Below, one piece after another: positions 7,979 through 15,801 of a stretch of DNA of 32,783 bases. The stretch is from CAUVKI01 sp963552605 (GTDB taxonomy: Bacteria > Bacillota > Clostridia > Tissierellales > Peptoniphilaceae). Location of the stretch: positions 1 to 32,783 of the forward strand of contig CAUVKI010000020.1 in the NCBI GenBank assembly GCA_963552605.1. Reading direction: 5' to 3'. Below the pieces are notes generated by a model. That model ran no database searches. It was not told the origin of the DNA and saw only the letters and a list, made by a program, of their open reading frames with translations. Each line of letters begins with the position of its first letter. The first letter of the stretch is position 1. A program made the translations under genes and the position numbers.

Positions 7979-8310
7979 AACTTATTATAGGAATTGTGCA
8001 GGACGAGGACGAGTTGGGTTTGGTCGAGGATTTGACCGAGAACGGTTATCGTGTGACCAAACTCTCCACCACCGGAGGATTTCTACGCTCGGGAAATACA
8101 ACACTCCTCATAGGAGTGGAGGATTGGGAAGTGGAAAAAGTAATAGCCTTGATTGAGCAAAACGGAAAGTCAAGAGAAGTTACTACGGCATTTGTTGCAG
8201 GTGCTATGGGAGCTGTTCACGAAGCGGGATATATGCCTTATCCCGTAAATATCCACGTGGGAGGGGCGACGGTTTTTGTCTTGGACGTGGACGAGTTTCA
8301 CAAGTTTTAG
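7975..8310 (+). CDS. darA: PII-like cyclic di-AMP receptor DarA/PstA (YaaQ), copy 1
   Basis: DarA (PstA in Staphylococcus) is a trimeric PII-like cytosolic protein that binds cyclic di-AMP; its downstream target is not settled. The 111-residue product keeps the ligand pocket residues known from S. aureus PstA: Arg26, Thr28, Phe36, Leu37, Asn41 and Gly47, in TKLSTTGGFLRSGNTT. It also has the full large loop ending YMPYPV and the closing VGGATVFVLDVDEFHKF. The ATG overlaps the tmk stop. A second, shorter paralogue follows 13 nt later, which makes this a tandem pair. Confidence 0.94.
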   Translation: MKLIIGIVQDEDELGLVEDLTENGYRVTKLSTTGGFLRSGNTTLLIGVEDWEVEKVIALIEQNGKSREVTTAFVAGAMGAVHEAGYMPYPVNIHVGGATVFVLDVDEFHKF

Positions 8311-8323
8311 GTTGAGGGATTTT

Positions 8324-8608
8324 ATGAAGCTCATTATTGCAGTGCTTGCAAAGAATAGGGATAAAGCTATCAGAAAGGCTTTGCTGGAAAAAAATATTCG
8401 TATGACCCGCCTTACCTCCCAAGGCGGATACTTTAAGCATAACAACGGCACCTTTTTGATTGGCGTTGAAGATTCCGAAGTTAAAGATGTAATAGAGGTT
8501 TTCAAAGCGAATTGCCAAACCGAAGTCGTAAGTTGTGACGCAGTTCCGTATAGAGTTCACGAAGCTATTGTTTTCGTGTGCCCTCTGGAGGACAGGAGAA
8601 AATTTTGA
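8324..8608 (+). CDS. Second PII-like c-di-AMP receptor paralogue, short-loop form
   Basis: This 94-residue protein is a clear paralogue of the preceding DarA: both open MKLII, have the R.T.L..GG block and end in RKF or HKF. I use the ATG at 8324, behind GAGGGA, because the longer frame overlaps copy 1. Asn24, Arg26, Thr28, Asn41 and Gly47 are kept at the positions used for c-di-AMP in S. aureus PstA, while Phe36-Leu37 has become Tyr-Phe and copy 1's T-T-G is S-Q-G. The region between the VED segment and the last strand is about 16 residues shorter, removing most of the large loop (B-loop). It likely binds the same or a related nucleotide but has a different signalling surface. This is inference from alignment by eye. 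Confidence 0.85.
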   Translation: MKLIIAVLAKNRDKAIRKALLEKNIRMTRLTSQGGYFKHNNGTFLIGVEDSEVKDVIEVFKANCQTEVVSCDAVPYRVHEAIVFVCPLEDRRKF

Positions 8609-9345
8609 TTAAGAAGATATTGAGTGAAGCAATAAAAAATGACTCTCTCCCTCAAACCGTCCTATTCTTGGGAGAGGGTGTAAAACTTTCCAAAGAACTT
8701 TCGGAAATGATTTTAAATGATAATCCGGATAACAGTTCGGATTTTTTTTCATATGAATTTGAAGATTATACGGCGGATTCTCTGCGGGAATTTTTGAGAG
8801 AAGCTCAAAAAACGGGAAAGAGAGTTTTTTTATTCAATTCTTTTGATGAAATGGACGGGAGATTGCAGAATTTTTTGCTCAAAATCTTTGAAGAACCCTC
8901 CCTCGGAAAGACATTTTTTCTGGTTGCAAGCAACAGGGAAAAAATCCTCCCGACAATTCTCTCCCGTGCGACAATCATAAAAATAAAGAAAATGCCGAAA
9001 AATGAGAAAAAAGCTTTGTTGATTGAGAGGGGATTTTCTAAAGAAGATGCGGAGGATCTGTCTTTTCTTTCCGAGAGCGAATTTGATGAAACTTTCTTGG
9101 ACGACAGAAAGCGGCTGTTAAAAAAGTTTTCTCATTATCTTGAAGGCTCAAGGACTTCACTTTCGGAAATAGCCGATTTCTTTGAGGAAAAAAAAGGATA
9201 TGAAAACATCTTTATTGACTGTCTTATAATTTTTTTAAGGAAAAAAAATAACTTCCAGATGATATGGAAACTCGAAGAAGCAAAGAGCCATATTGAAAGA
9301 TATGTGGCGGTGAGAAATGCCATTCTCAAGGCATTGTACATATAG
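8605..9345 (+). CDS. holB: DNA polymerase III delta'-like clamp-loader subunit, short form
   Basis: Delta' is the stator subunit of the clamp loader. The product has DEMDGRLQNFLLKIFEEPS and ILSRATIIKI, matching the conserved delta'/DnaX segments around motif B and the SRC/sensor region. I choose TTG 8605, overlapping the stop of the preceding gene and 6 nt after AGGAG; the ATG at 8578 has no ribosome binding site. This gives 246 residues, well under the roughly 300-330 usual, and neither a P-loop nor the zinc-binding cysteines are visible. It could be a reduced delta' or a diverged relative. Position after tmk and darA supports HolB. Confidence 0.8.
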   Translation: MIKKILSEAIKNDSLPQTVLFLGEGVKLSKELSEMILNDNPDNSSDFFSYEFEDYTADSLREFLREAQKTGKRVFLFNSFDEMDGRLQNFLLKIFEEPSLGKTFFLVASNREKILPTILSRATIIKIKKMPKNEKKALLIERGFSKEDAEDLSFLSESEFDETFLDDRKRLLKKFSHYLEGSRTSLSEIADFFEEKKGYENIFIDCLIIFLRKKNNFQMIWKLEEAKSHIERYVAVRNAILKALYI

Positions 9346-9354
9346 GGAGATTTT

Positions 9355-10464
9355 ATGAACGATATTGAATTTATGCATCGTGCATTAGAGCTTGCAAAAA
9401 AGGGAACTTCTGAAACCGAACCTAATCCCAGAGTGGGATGCGTTCTGGTAAAAAACGGGGAAGTTATAGGAGAAGGGTTTCATAAAAAAGCGGGAGAGGC
9501 TCACGCTGAAGTAAACGCGATTGAATGTGCTGAAAAAAAAGGATTTTCAGCAGAGGGGGCGGTATGCTATGTTTCCCTTGAGCCGTGTGCGCATTATGGA
9601 AAAACTCCCCCGTGTGCAAAACTTCTCGTTGAAAAAAAAGTATCAAGAGTCGTAGCGGCAATGGAAGATCCCAACCCCAAGGTATCCGGAAAGGGATTTG
9701 AGATACTAGAAAAAGCTGAAATAAAAACGGAGTGCGGATTGCTTAGGGAAGAAGCGAAATTTTTGAACCGCACGTTTTTTCATTCTATTATGCACGACAC
9801 CCCCTATATTTTTCTAAAGGCGGGTATTTCCATTGATGGAAAAATTCAGACAAAGATTGGGGAATCAAAGTGGATTACATCCGAAGCATCTCGGGAGGAG
9901 GCGCACAAGTTTCGCTCACAGGTCGGTGCAATAGCCGTAGGAATAGGAACAGTGCTTTCGGATAATCCGCTTCTTTCCTCACGAAGTCTTGAAACCGAAA
10001 ATATAGACCCCTTAGCCGTGGTGTTTGACTCCCACTTAAAAATTCCTGAAAACGCAAAACTTCTTCACAGGAATTCCAAAGCTCCCACAATTATTTTTAC
10101 GGCGAAACCCGATTTAAAAAAACTGAAAGTCATTTCAAAATTCGAAAATGTTGAAGTTATAACGGCAAACGATAACGGCAAAGTGTCGATTATTGAAGCT
10201 CTGAAGATTTTGAGAAAAAGAAATATCATATCCCTTATGGTTGAGGGAGGAGGAACTCTTGCCGACGGGTTTATGAGATTAGGACTTATCGACGAGATTA
10301 TGATATATCTCTCTCCGATTTTGATTGGAGGAAATGCAAAGAGTTTTATATCGGGTGAGGGAATATCTCACCTCTCCGAGGCAAAACATTATGTTTTGAA
10401 TGAGATTAGAAAAGGCGAGGATTTATTTTTAAGATATTTAAGAGGTGAAGAGTATGTATATTGA
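9355..10464 (+). CDS. ribD: Bifunctional riboflavin biosynthesis deaminase/reductase RibD
   Basis: RibD deaminates and then reduces the pyrimidine intermediate of riboflavin synthesis. The 369-residue product has an N-terminal deaminase with zinc ligands His50 (HAEVNAIE, catalytic Glu52), Cys78 and Cys87 (PCAHYGKTPPC). From about residue 150 a reductase domain follows, with GISIDGKIQT and VEGGGTLADGF. Both halves look complete. GGGAG lies before the ATG. No ribE, ribBA or ribH and no FMN riboswitch are next to it, so the rest of the pathway is elsewhere or absent. Confidence 0.96.
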   Translation: MNDIEFMHRALELAKKGTSETEPNPRVGCVLVKNGEVIGEGFHKKAGEAHAEVNAIECAEKKGFSAEGAVCYVSLEPCAHYGKTPPCAKLLVEKKVSRVVAAMEDPNPKVSGKGFEILEKAEIKTECGLLREEAKFLNRTFFHSIMHDTPYIFLKAGISIDGKIQTKIGESKWITSEASREEAHKFRSQVGAIAVGIGTVLSDNPLLSSRSLETENIDPLAVVFDSHLKIPENAKLLHRNSKAPTIIFTAKPDLKKLKVISKFENVEVITANDNGKVSIIEALKILRKRNIISLMVEGGGTLADGFMRLGLIDEIMIYLSPILIGGNAKSFISGEGISHLSEAKHYVLNEIRKGEDLFLRYLRGEEYVY

Positions 10465-11476
10465 TTTCCATTGTGATACCTTAATGCTCACTGCAAAAAG
10501 GGATTTTTCAGATGACCTTTATGACAATAAAAAAACTGCGGTTGACTTTCGACGTATGAAAGAAGGAGGTCAGAGTGCGCAGTTTTTTGCCATCTTTATG
10601 GATACTAAAGAAAGAATGGAGGAGATGAACGTTAAGTTTCCTTCCGACGAAGATTACATCGCCGGAAGATTAGAGAGTGCGAAAGAAAATCTCAGTCGCC
10701 ACTTAGACCTTGCAGCTCTTGCCACGAATTATGAAACCCTCAAAAAAAATCAGTCCGAGGGCAAACTCTCAATGTTTTTGACATTTGAAGAGGGACGGGT
10801 GCTTGATAACTCACTTGATAAGCTTAAGTATTACTATGACGAAGGAATAAGGCTTATAACCCTAACATGGAATTATGAAAACTGTCTGGGCTTTCCTAAT
10901 TCGCACGATTCCGAAAAAATGAATAAAGGACTCAAGCCGTTCGGTCGTGATACGGTGGTGAGAATGAAAGAATTGGGAATGTTGGTAGATGTGTCACATC
11001 TTTCGGACGGCGGTTTTTGGGATGTGGCAAAGCTGTTGGATACTCCCTTTATCGCCTCGCACTCGAACTGTCGTGATTTGGATTTTCACCCCAGAAATCT
11101 CACGGACGATATGCTAAGAGAAATTGCAAACCACGGGGGAGTTGTGGGATTAAACTTTGCGCCTAGTTTCCTAAACCAATCCCAAATTCCCGATGCCGTT
11201 AAAAAATGGAACGGATATGACAAAAGGAACATAATCGTGTATTCCAGAATAAGCGATATGATTAGACACCTTGATCATATGAAAGATATCGGAGGAGAGG
11301 AAATCGTTGCCCTGGGAAGCGATTTGGACGGAATCGGCGGCGAGTTGGAAATTTCTTCACCATTGGATTTTGACAAACTCTTTAATGCTCTCAAAAAGTC
11401 CGGTTGGAGCGAAGAACAGATAGATAAGCTCGCCTATAAAAATGCCGAAAGAATTATAAAAGATGTGCTTATTTAA
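10454..11476 (+). CDS. Membrane dipeptidase family (M19) metallohydrolase
   Basis: M19 enzymes are zinc TIM-barrel hydrolases that cut dipeptides, often D-residue-containing. The 340-residue product has the metal-binding opening DFHCDT (His6, Asp8), the FEEG glutamate, DVSHLSD, ASHSNCRDL and LGSDLDGIGG, the usual series of M19 motifs. No signal peptide is seen, so it should be cytoplasmic. The ATG at 10454 is preferred because AGAGGTG is 6 nt ahead; a GTG at 10445 would sit inside that site. It overlaps the end of ribD by 11 nt. Its 3' end overlaps the convergent next gene by 8 nt without a clear terminator. Confidence 0.92.
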   Translation: MYIDFHCDTLMLTAKRDFSDDLYDNKKTAVDFRRMKEGGQSAQFFAIFMDTKERMEEMNVKFPSDEDYIAGRLESAKENLSRHLDLAALATNYETLKKNQSEGKLSMFLTFEEGRVLDNSLDKLKYYYDEGIRLITLTWNYENCLGFPNSHDSEKMNKGLKPFGRDTVVRMKELGMLVDVSHLSDGGFWDVAKLLDTPFIASHSNCRDLDFHPRNLTDDMLREIANHGGVVGLNFAPSFLNQSQIPDAVKKWNGYDKRNIIVYSRISDMIRHLDHMKDIGGEEIVALGSDLDGIGGELEISSPLDFDKLFNALKKSGWSEEQIDKLAYKNAERIIKDVLI

Positions 11477-12053
11477 CGGGAAAGAGAGAGGTTATTGCGT
11501 AAAAAGCGGTCCTTAAACTTCCAATCATTGAACAGTCCACATAGCGAGGCTCTCCTGCCCAACCGTCCGAAAGAATTAGAAATCTCTTGGTTTCAAAACC
11601 TCTCACATAGTCAGAATATCCGTAGCAAACGGTCGTATGATTTCTATAATCTCCGCCCCAAAAGCTTATTAAAAACGGTCTGCCTTGTGTAAGCTCTTTT
11701 TTTGAAGTTTCAAAGGCAAAATTTGAACCCTTGAGAATGAGATGATTTTTTGCAATGCTCTCATACCCGAACTGTCTGAAAACACCCCTTGCAAGTTTGG
11801 GTATCATAAGCAAATTCACTCCGTAAAACTCGAAATAATAAAAATGTTTTTTTGCATAAGAACATATTGCCTGAAAAATTTCGTCTATATTATTCGGGAT
11901 TTTTAAAATCTCCGAATAATATAGCAAAACCGCCGAAAGACTGACCAATACGCAGTGTTTTCTGTGATTGAACATATCCATCGGTATCGGAGAAATTCCC
12001 CTTAGAACGGTTTCAGAATGCAGGGAAAATCCGTCTCCGTAAAAGTCCTTCAA
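11469..12053 (-). CDS. Putative papain-like (C39-type) cysteine peptidase-like protein
   Basis: I do not recognise a named family with certainty. Cys34 in HRKHCVLVSLSAVL, His139 in RNHTTVCYGYSDY and Asp163 in FLILSDGW fall in the order and spacing of the Cys-His-Asp triad of C39/BtrH-N-like papain folds, so a cysteine hydrolase or acyltransferase is possible. There is no signal peptide. The first standard start is TTG 12053, which lacks a ribosome binding site. The reading frame stays open back to an ATT at 12098, 5 nt after GAGGTGG, which would add 15 residues (see findings). It is the last gene of the trmN6-rsmI-nurA-ywlG operon. Confidence 0.6.
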   Translation of the reverse strand: MKDFYGDGFSLHSETVLRGISPIPMDMFNHRKHCVLVSLSAVLLYYSEILKIPNNIDEIFQAICSYAKKHFYYFEFYGVNLLMIPKLARGVFRQFGYESIAKNHLILKGSNFAFETSKKELTQGRPFLISFWGGDYRNHTTVCYGYSDYVRGFETKRFLILSDGWAGEPRYVDCSMIGSLRTAFYAITSLFPVK

Positions 12054-12108
12054 ATGTTTTTCGGGATTTTTTATTCTCCCGTAGCCTTTGGAAAAAATTT
12101 AATCCACC

Positions 12109-12651
12109 TCACTCATACTTCGCTCTTTCGCCTCCCACCAACTTGGGTCGGGATTTCAGCGCCGTAACGTGTGCCGAGCCGATTTCCCTGACTGAGAGTC
12201 TTACGGGAACCTGAACAAACTTTATGTGCATTCCTATGGAGGTATCTCCTATATCAATGCCGCATTTTGCACTGATATGCTCAACCATAACCGGTTCCTT
12301 TGCCTGACGGTAGGCAGCCATTGAGCAGGCTCCTCCCGCATGAAGTGCGGGAATTACGGATACCTCTTCCAATTTATCCCTTTTTGCCAACTCCTTCTCC
12401 ACCACCAAAGAACGATTGATATGCTCGCAGCCCTGTACCGCAAGAAAAATCCCTCTCTCATCCAACACCTTTTTCAAACTTCTTATTATTACTTCTCCCA
12501 CTTCCTCACTTGAGGCTTTTCCGATATGCTCTCCTTTAACCTCGCTACTTGAGCAGCCCAGCACAAAAATATCGCCCGTTTCAGCCTTTGCGGAAACAAT
12601 CAATTCTTCCGCAGCTCTTTTAACCTCTGATGCAATTCTTTCCAAGTCCAT
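12109..12651 (-). CDS. YwlG/TIGR01440 family protein (DUF436)
   Basis: The 180-residue product matches the YwlG family of Firmicutes, whose biochemical role is unknown. Recognisable parts are FVLGCSSSEVKGEHIGKASSEE (broken here: GCSSSEV then GEHIGK), the segment AVQGCEHINRSLV, the AGGACSMAAYR stretch and the C-terminal DIGDTSIGMHIK and RPKLVGGERAKYE. The start has GAGGAGG ahead of it and lies 11 nt after nurA. The family is often found alone or beside glycine hydroxymethyltransferase and phosphatase genes; here it follows nurA and rsmI, which gives no firm hint of function. Confidence 0.9.
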   Translation of the reverse strand: MDLERIASEVKRAAEELIVSAKAETGDIFVLGCSSSEVKGEHIGKASSEEVGEVIIRSLKKVLDERGIFLAVQGCEHINRSLVVEKELAKRDKLEEVSVIPALHAGGACSMAAYRQAKEPVMVEHISAKCGIDIGDTSIGMHIKFVQVPVRLSVREIGSAHVTALKSRPKLVGGERAKYE

Positions 12652-12662
12652 TTTTTTCCTCC

Positions 12663-13592
12663 TCAGTTTCTTTTTTGTCGCTCCGACATTATAAACATTT
12701 CATAAAGCTCCCTGTCAATATAATTTTCCAAAAGAGCTTTAAGCATGGCGTCCGTTATTTTTGCTTCTTTATCAACTATATCCAAAAACAGCGGAACTCC
12801 CCTTGAGTTTTTTGGCGTCAACGCATAAGAAAGCCTCGCAGCCGTTTCAAGTGCGGAAGTTTGCTCATAAATAACATCTATTCCGCACACATTAGGATCT
12901 AACCCCGCCCGCAAAAATCCCGAAGCAAATCCGGATTTTTTTGTACTGTTGACCTCAGATTTTATTTCCAAAAACTCTCCCGTTTCAAGCAGTCCATATA
13001 ATAACTCACGGTCATATGAGGGAATTTTCAGTCCGTCCCCTATAAATGAAGTCTTTATATCTTTTATAACTCCAAGCAATATGGTGTCGGTGCAAAGAGC
13101 TTTGTCTTTAAGCTCCTCCCACAGCGGTTCATCATAAATCCTGTATCTAAGAAGCGAACCGTCCATCATAAGAATTTTGGGTTTAAGTTCTTCAAGTGCC
13201 AAGATGGCAACTTTAAGTTCTATGTCCGCAAGTAATTTATCCCTCTTATGCTCATCTTCGGAATATTCCGAGTCAAGCATAGGGGAGTAAAAATTTGCAG
13301 TTGTTACGGTATTACCGAGAGTGCTTTTTGCCACACCTCTAAAAAAATCTATATAGTGAGGACTTGCACCTCCTGTACGGTTTACGGAGCCGTCAACCGC
13401 AGCCATTCCCCCTTTTTCTTCTATCTCTCCCAGTTTTTCGGGCGATAGAGGGCTGATTTTTTTAATGATGCCTATTTCGTCGGTTATAAAATTCCTAAGT
13501 ACATTTCTTTCGGGGTGTCCGTTTTTCTTTTTACGCAAGGCGCAGTTTAAAGCACTGAGAGTCTCCGTCATTTCCCTAGAAATCTCAATCAT
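12663..13592 (-). CDS. nurA: NurA-domain nuclease
   Basis: NurA is a manganese-dependent 5'-3' nuclease that in archaea works with the HerA translocase at DNA ends. The 309-residue product shows the RNase H-like acidic motifs: AAVDGSVNR (Asp67), LMMDGSLLRYR (Asp144) and a C-terminal FLDIVDKEAKITD. The ATG overlaps the rsmI stop (ATGA), with GGAGGG 6 nt ahead. No HerA/FtsK-like ATPase is in view, so its partner, if any, is elsewhere. Bacterial NurA homologues are less well characterised than archaeal ones. Confidence 0.82.
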   Translation of the reverse strand: MIEISREMTETLSALNCALRKKKNGHPERNVLRNFITDEIGIIKKISPLSPEKLGEIEEKGGMAAVDGSVNRTGGASPHYIDFFRGVAKSTLGNTVTTANFYSPMLDSEYSEDEHKRDKLLADIELKVAILALEELKPKILMMDGSLLRYRIYDEPLWEELKDKALCTDTILLGVIKDIKTSFIGDGLKIPSYDRELLYGLLETGEFLEIKSEVNSTKKSGFASGFLRAGLDPNVCGIDVIYEQTSALETAARLSYALTPKNSRGVPLFLDIVDKEAKITDAMLKALLENYIDRELYEMFIMSERQKRN

Positions 13593-14419
13593 TTTTCACC
13601 CTCCCTAAGTTTCAATGAAAGATCGTATATTTCATTTTTACTTCTCCCCGTTTCTTCAGAAACCTCTCTTACCAAATCTTTTTGCGAAAGATTTTTTCCA
13701 AGTTTCTCCCTTATGAGTTCAATCACCTTCTCCTCACTTAAAGTTTCATTTTCATAAGCCGAAATCACAAGTACAATTTCACCCTTAATGCCCTCGGAAA
13801 ATCTTTCCGAAAGCTCTGCGGCAGTTCCTCTTACGGTTTCCTCGTGAATTTTCGTAAGCTCTCTTGAGAGGGAGAGTTTTCTGTTCGGAGCGAGTTCTTC
13901 TATATCCTTGAGTAGGTATTTTATGCGGTGCGGAGCTTCATATAAAATCACCGACACCGGCACTTTAAGTACGGACTTCAATCTCTCTCTCCTCGCAGAA
14001 CCCTTTGCAGGCAAAAAACCCTCAAAAAAGAATTTGCCTGCGGAAAATCCGGAGAGCAGCAACGCTGAAAGTCCGGCGTTCGCTCCGGGAATAACGGTTA
14101 TGGGATAACCCCTTTCACAAGCTTCCCGAATTATTCTCTCTCCGGGGTCGGAAATTCCAGGAAGTCCCGCATCGGATACAAGACATACATTTTTACCGAG
14201 ATCCAAATCTCTCAAAATTAAATCCGAGGCTTTTTTTTCACGATGAGTTTCATAAATTCCAAGAGGTTTTGAAATTTTGTAATGAGAAAGCAATATGGAA
14301 GAAACCCTTGTGTCCTCGCAATAAATCATATCCGAGTTTTTAAGAACCTTTACCGCGCGATAGGAAATGTCCTCAAGATTTCCTATGGGAGTGGCAACCA
14401 AGTATAAAGTGCCTTTCAT
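13589..14419 (-). CDS. rsmI: 16S rRNA (cytidine1402-2'-O)-methyltransferase RsmI
   Basis: RsmI 2'-O-methylates C1402 in the decoding centre of 16S rRNA using SAM. The 276-residue product has the hallmark N terminus YLVATPIGNLEDIS, YCEDTR, SDAGLPGISDPG and the GANAG turn, all typical of this tetrapyrrole-methylase-like family, and the length is normal. It overlaps trmN6 upstream and nurA downstream by ATGA, indicating coupled translation. TrmN6-RsmI neighbours are common in Firmicutes and support both calls. Confidence 0.97.
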   Translation of the reverse strand: MKGTLYLVATPIGNLEDISYRAVKVLKNSDMIYCEDTRVSSILLSHYKISKPLGIYETHREKKASDLILRDLDLGKNVCLVSDAGLPGISDPGERIIREACERGYPITVIPGANAGLSALLLSGFSAGKFFFEGFLPAKGSARRERLKSVLKVPVSVILYEAPHRIKYLLKDIEELAPNRKLSLSRELTKIHEETVRGTAAELSERFSEGIKGEIVLVISAYENETLSEEKVIELIREKLGKNLSQKDLVREVSEETGRSKNEIYDLSLKLREGEK

Positions 14420-15054
14420 AGCAATAAAGTCCTTTCCATTTTCAATCCTTCCTTTCCGTTCTTTACGGTTTCTATCAATACTATTGCCGCAGCTTTACCT
14501 TTAGGCTCCGCAAAACACATTCTCTTAGGTTCAAGTTTATATTTTTTTACTTTGCTGAAAAGTTCAGGAAGTCTCTTAGGAGTGTGCGAAAAGACAAAAA
14601 TCCCCCTGTCCTTTAAGATAAAAGCGGCGGCTCTTGCCAAATCCTCAAAAGTCATTGTAACCTCGTGGCGTGAATTCACGTGCTTTCCCATAAGAGAATT
14701 TTTGAAGTATGGAGGATTTGCAATCACCATATCGCAACATTCGGGCTGCAAGATTTTTTCCACCTCGGTATAGTTTCCGACTATAATTTTTGCACAATCC
14801 GAAAGTCCGTTCAGTGTTATATTATCTTTCGCCCTTTCCGCAGCGGCACTATCCAATTCCACGCCGATAGAAAAATTCGCTTTTCCCAAACCCATAAGTC
14901 TTAAAAATAAAATTCCGAACCCCGCTCCGAGATCGACAACTCTATCCGCCCTCGGAGAAAAATCCGTAAGCAATATTGCGTCCGTTCCGAAGGAAAAACT
15001 TTTTCTGTCCTGAATTATTTTCAACGATGTGTCGGGAATAAAATCCGTATTCAT
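14416..15054 (-). CDS. TrmN6-type tRNA1(Val) adenine-N6 methyltransferase
   Basis: This class I SAM-dependent methyltransferase has motif I DLGAGFGILFLRL (residues 41-53), the acidic end of strand 2 (GVELD) and the catalytic NPPY at residues 113-116. Its opening DTSLKIIQDRKSFSFGTDAILL matches the YabB/TrmN6 group that modifies A37 of tRNA1(Val). At 212 residues it is somewhat shorter than the common 240-250. AAGGAG precedes the ATG. It is the first gene of a five-gene operon and is transcribed away from tetR. Confidence 0.88.
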   Translation of the reverse strand: MNTDFIPDTSLKIIQDRKSFSFGTDAILLTDFSPRADRVVDLGAGFGILFLRLMGLGKANFSIGVELDSAAAERAKDNITLNGLSDCAKIIVGNYTEVEKILQPECCDMVIANPPYFKNSLMGKHVNSRHEVTMTFEDLARAAAFILKDRGIFVFSHTPKRLPELFSKVKKYKLEPKRMCFAEPKGKAAAIVLIETVKNGKEGLKMERTLLL

Positions 15055-15075
15055 ATCTTCTCCTTTCAGTTCAGT

Positions 15076-15103
15076 ATTATATCAATGTTCAATTTGTTGT
15101 CCA
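15076..15103 (-). promoter_or_regulatory. Promoter for the trmN6 operon
   Basis: Reading the minus strand, TGGACA (15103-15098) and TATAAT (15081-15076) are spaced by 16 nt and end 21 nt before the trmN6 ATG. Confidence 0.6.
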
Positions 15104-15127
15104 CTTTAAAATTTTATAAAAAAGTAG

Positions 15128-15156
15128 TTGACAGTAAGATTGTTTGGAAGTAACAT
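15128..15156 (+). promoter_or_regulatory. Promoter for tetR and the ABC operon
   Basis: TTGACA (15128-15133), a 17-nt spacer and TAACAT (15151-15156) form a good sigma-A promoter. A perfect 6+6 inverted repeat lies at the predicted transcription start just downstream. Confidence 0.65.
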
Positions 15157-15160
15157 ACTA

Positions 15161-15178
15161 AGCGACTCAAGCGTCGCT
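15161..15178 (+). promoter_or_regulatory. Likely TetR operator (inverted repeat at +1)
   Basis: AGCGAC-TCAAGC-GTCGCT is a perfect 6-bp inverted repeat with a 6-nt spacer, placed 5 nt after the -10 box and before the tetR ribosome binding site. No U-run follows, so it is not a terminator. Autorepression by the TetR protein is the simplest reading. Confidence 0.5.
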
Positions 15179-15201
15179 ATTTTCCGAAAGGAGGTGTGAG
15201 T

Positions 15202-15801
15202 GTGAAAAGACTTCCGAAAGAGGTGAGAAAAAAAGAGATAAGAGAGTGTGCAAAGAAAATTTTTTTGGAAAAGGGATTTAAAGACACGACTATGGAAGAT
15301 GTTGTGAATGCTTCAGGGATGAGCAAGGGGGGAGTTTATCGCCACTATAAAAGCACTGCGGATATGCTCCACGACCTCATGGTGGATGCAATGGATGAAA
15401 GGTTTTATGATGTGGGTGAATTTGCAAAAGCCAATCCGAACCTCTCCAAAGAAGATGTTTTTGTGGAAATTACAATTTTGAAAATACTGGATAAGAAAGA
15501 TTTGAAATCTCTTTGGGCAATGCTTTTGATTGAGGCTGAGAAAGATGAGAGACTTAGGGAAGTTAGAGACAGACTGCTAAAGGAGAGTATATCGGAGTTT
15601 TTGGAGCATATTGAAAAAATTGAACTTGGCGAAATGCGATGTCTTGTGAATGAGGAGATTGTCGCCTTTATCAACTCGATGATGGTTGCAATCGAAGTTT
15701 TAAGTGTCCGAGAGACTTTTATGAACCACAAGCAGATGTTTAGAAGTTTCTTAAAAAACTATATTTCGGAAAACGGAAAGAAAGGAGAAGAAAATGGATA
15801 A
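15202..15801 (+). CDS. TetR-family transcriptional regulator
   Basis: The 199-residue protein has the N-terminal TetR helix-turn-helix, TTMEDVVNASGMSKGGVYRHYKS (broken: TTMEDVVNASGM then SKGGVYRHY), at residues 30-52, and an unconserved ligand-binding C-terminal part. I start at GTG 15202 because AAAGGAGGTG lies 5-7 nt ahead; a GTG at 15196 would overlap that site. Its stop overlaps the first ABC gene by 8 nt, so it heads the operon and most likely represses it from the inverted repeat at 15161-15178. The inducing ligand would be expected to be the transported compound or metal state. Confidence 0.9.
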   Translation: MKRLPKEVRKKEIRECAKKIFLEKGFKDTTMEDVVNASGMSKGGVYRHYKSTADMLHDLMVDAMDERFYDVGEFAKANPNLSKEDVFVEITILKILDKKDLKSLWAMLLIEAEKDERLREVRDRLLKESISEFLEHIEKIELGEMRCLVNEEIVAFINSMMVAIEVLSVRETFMNHKQMFRSFLKNYISENGKKGEENG

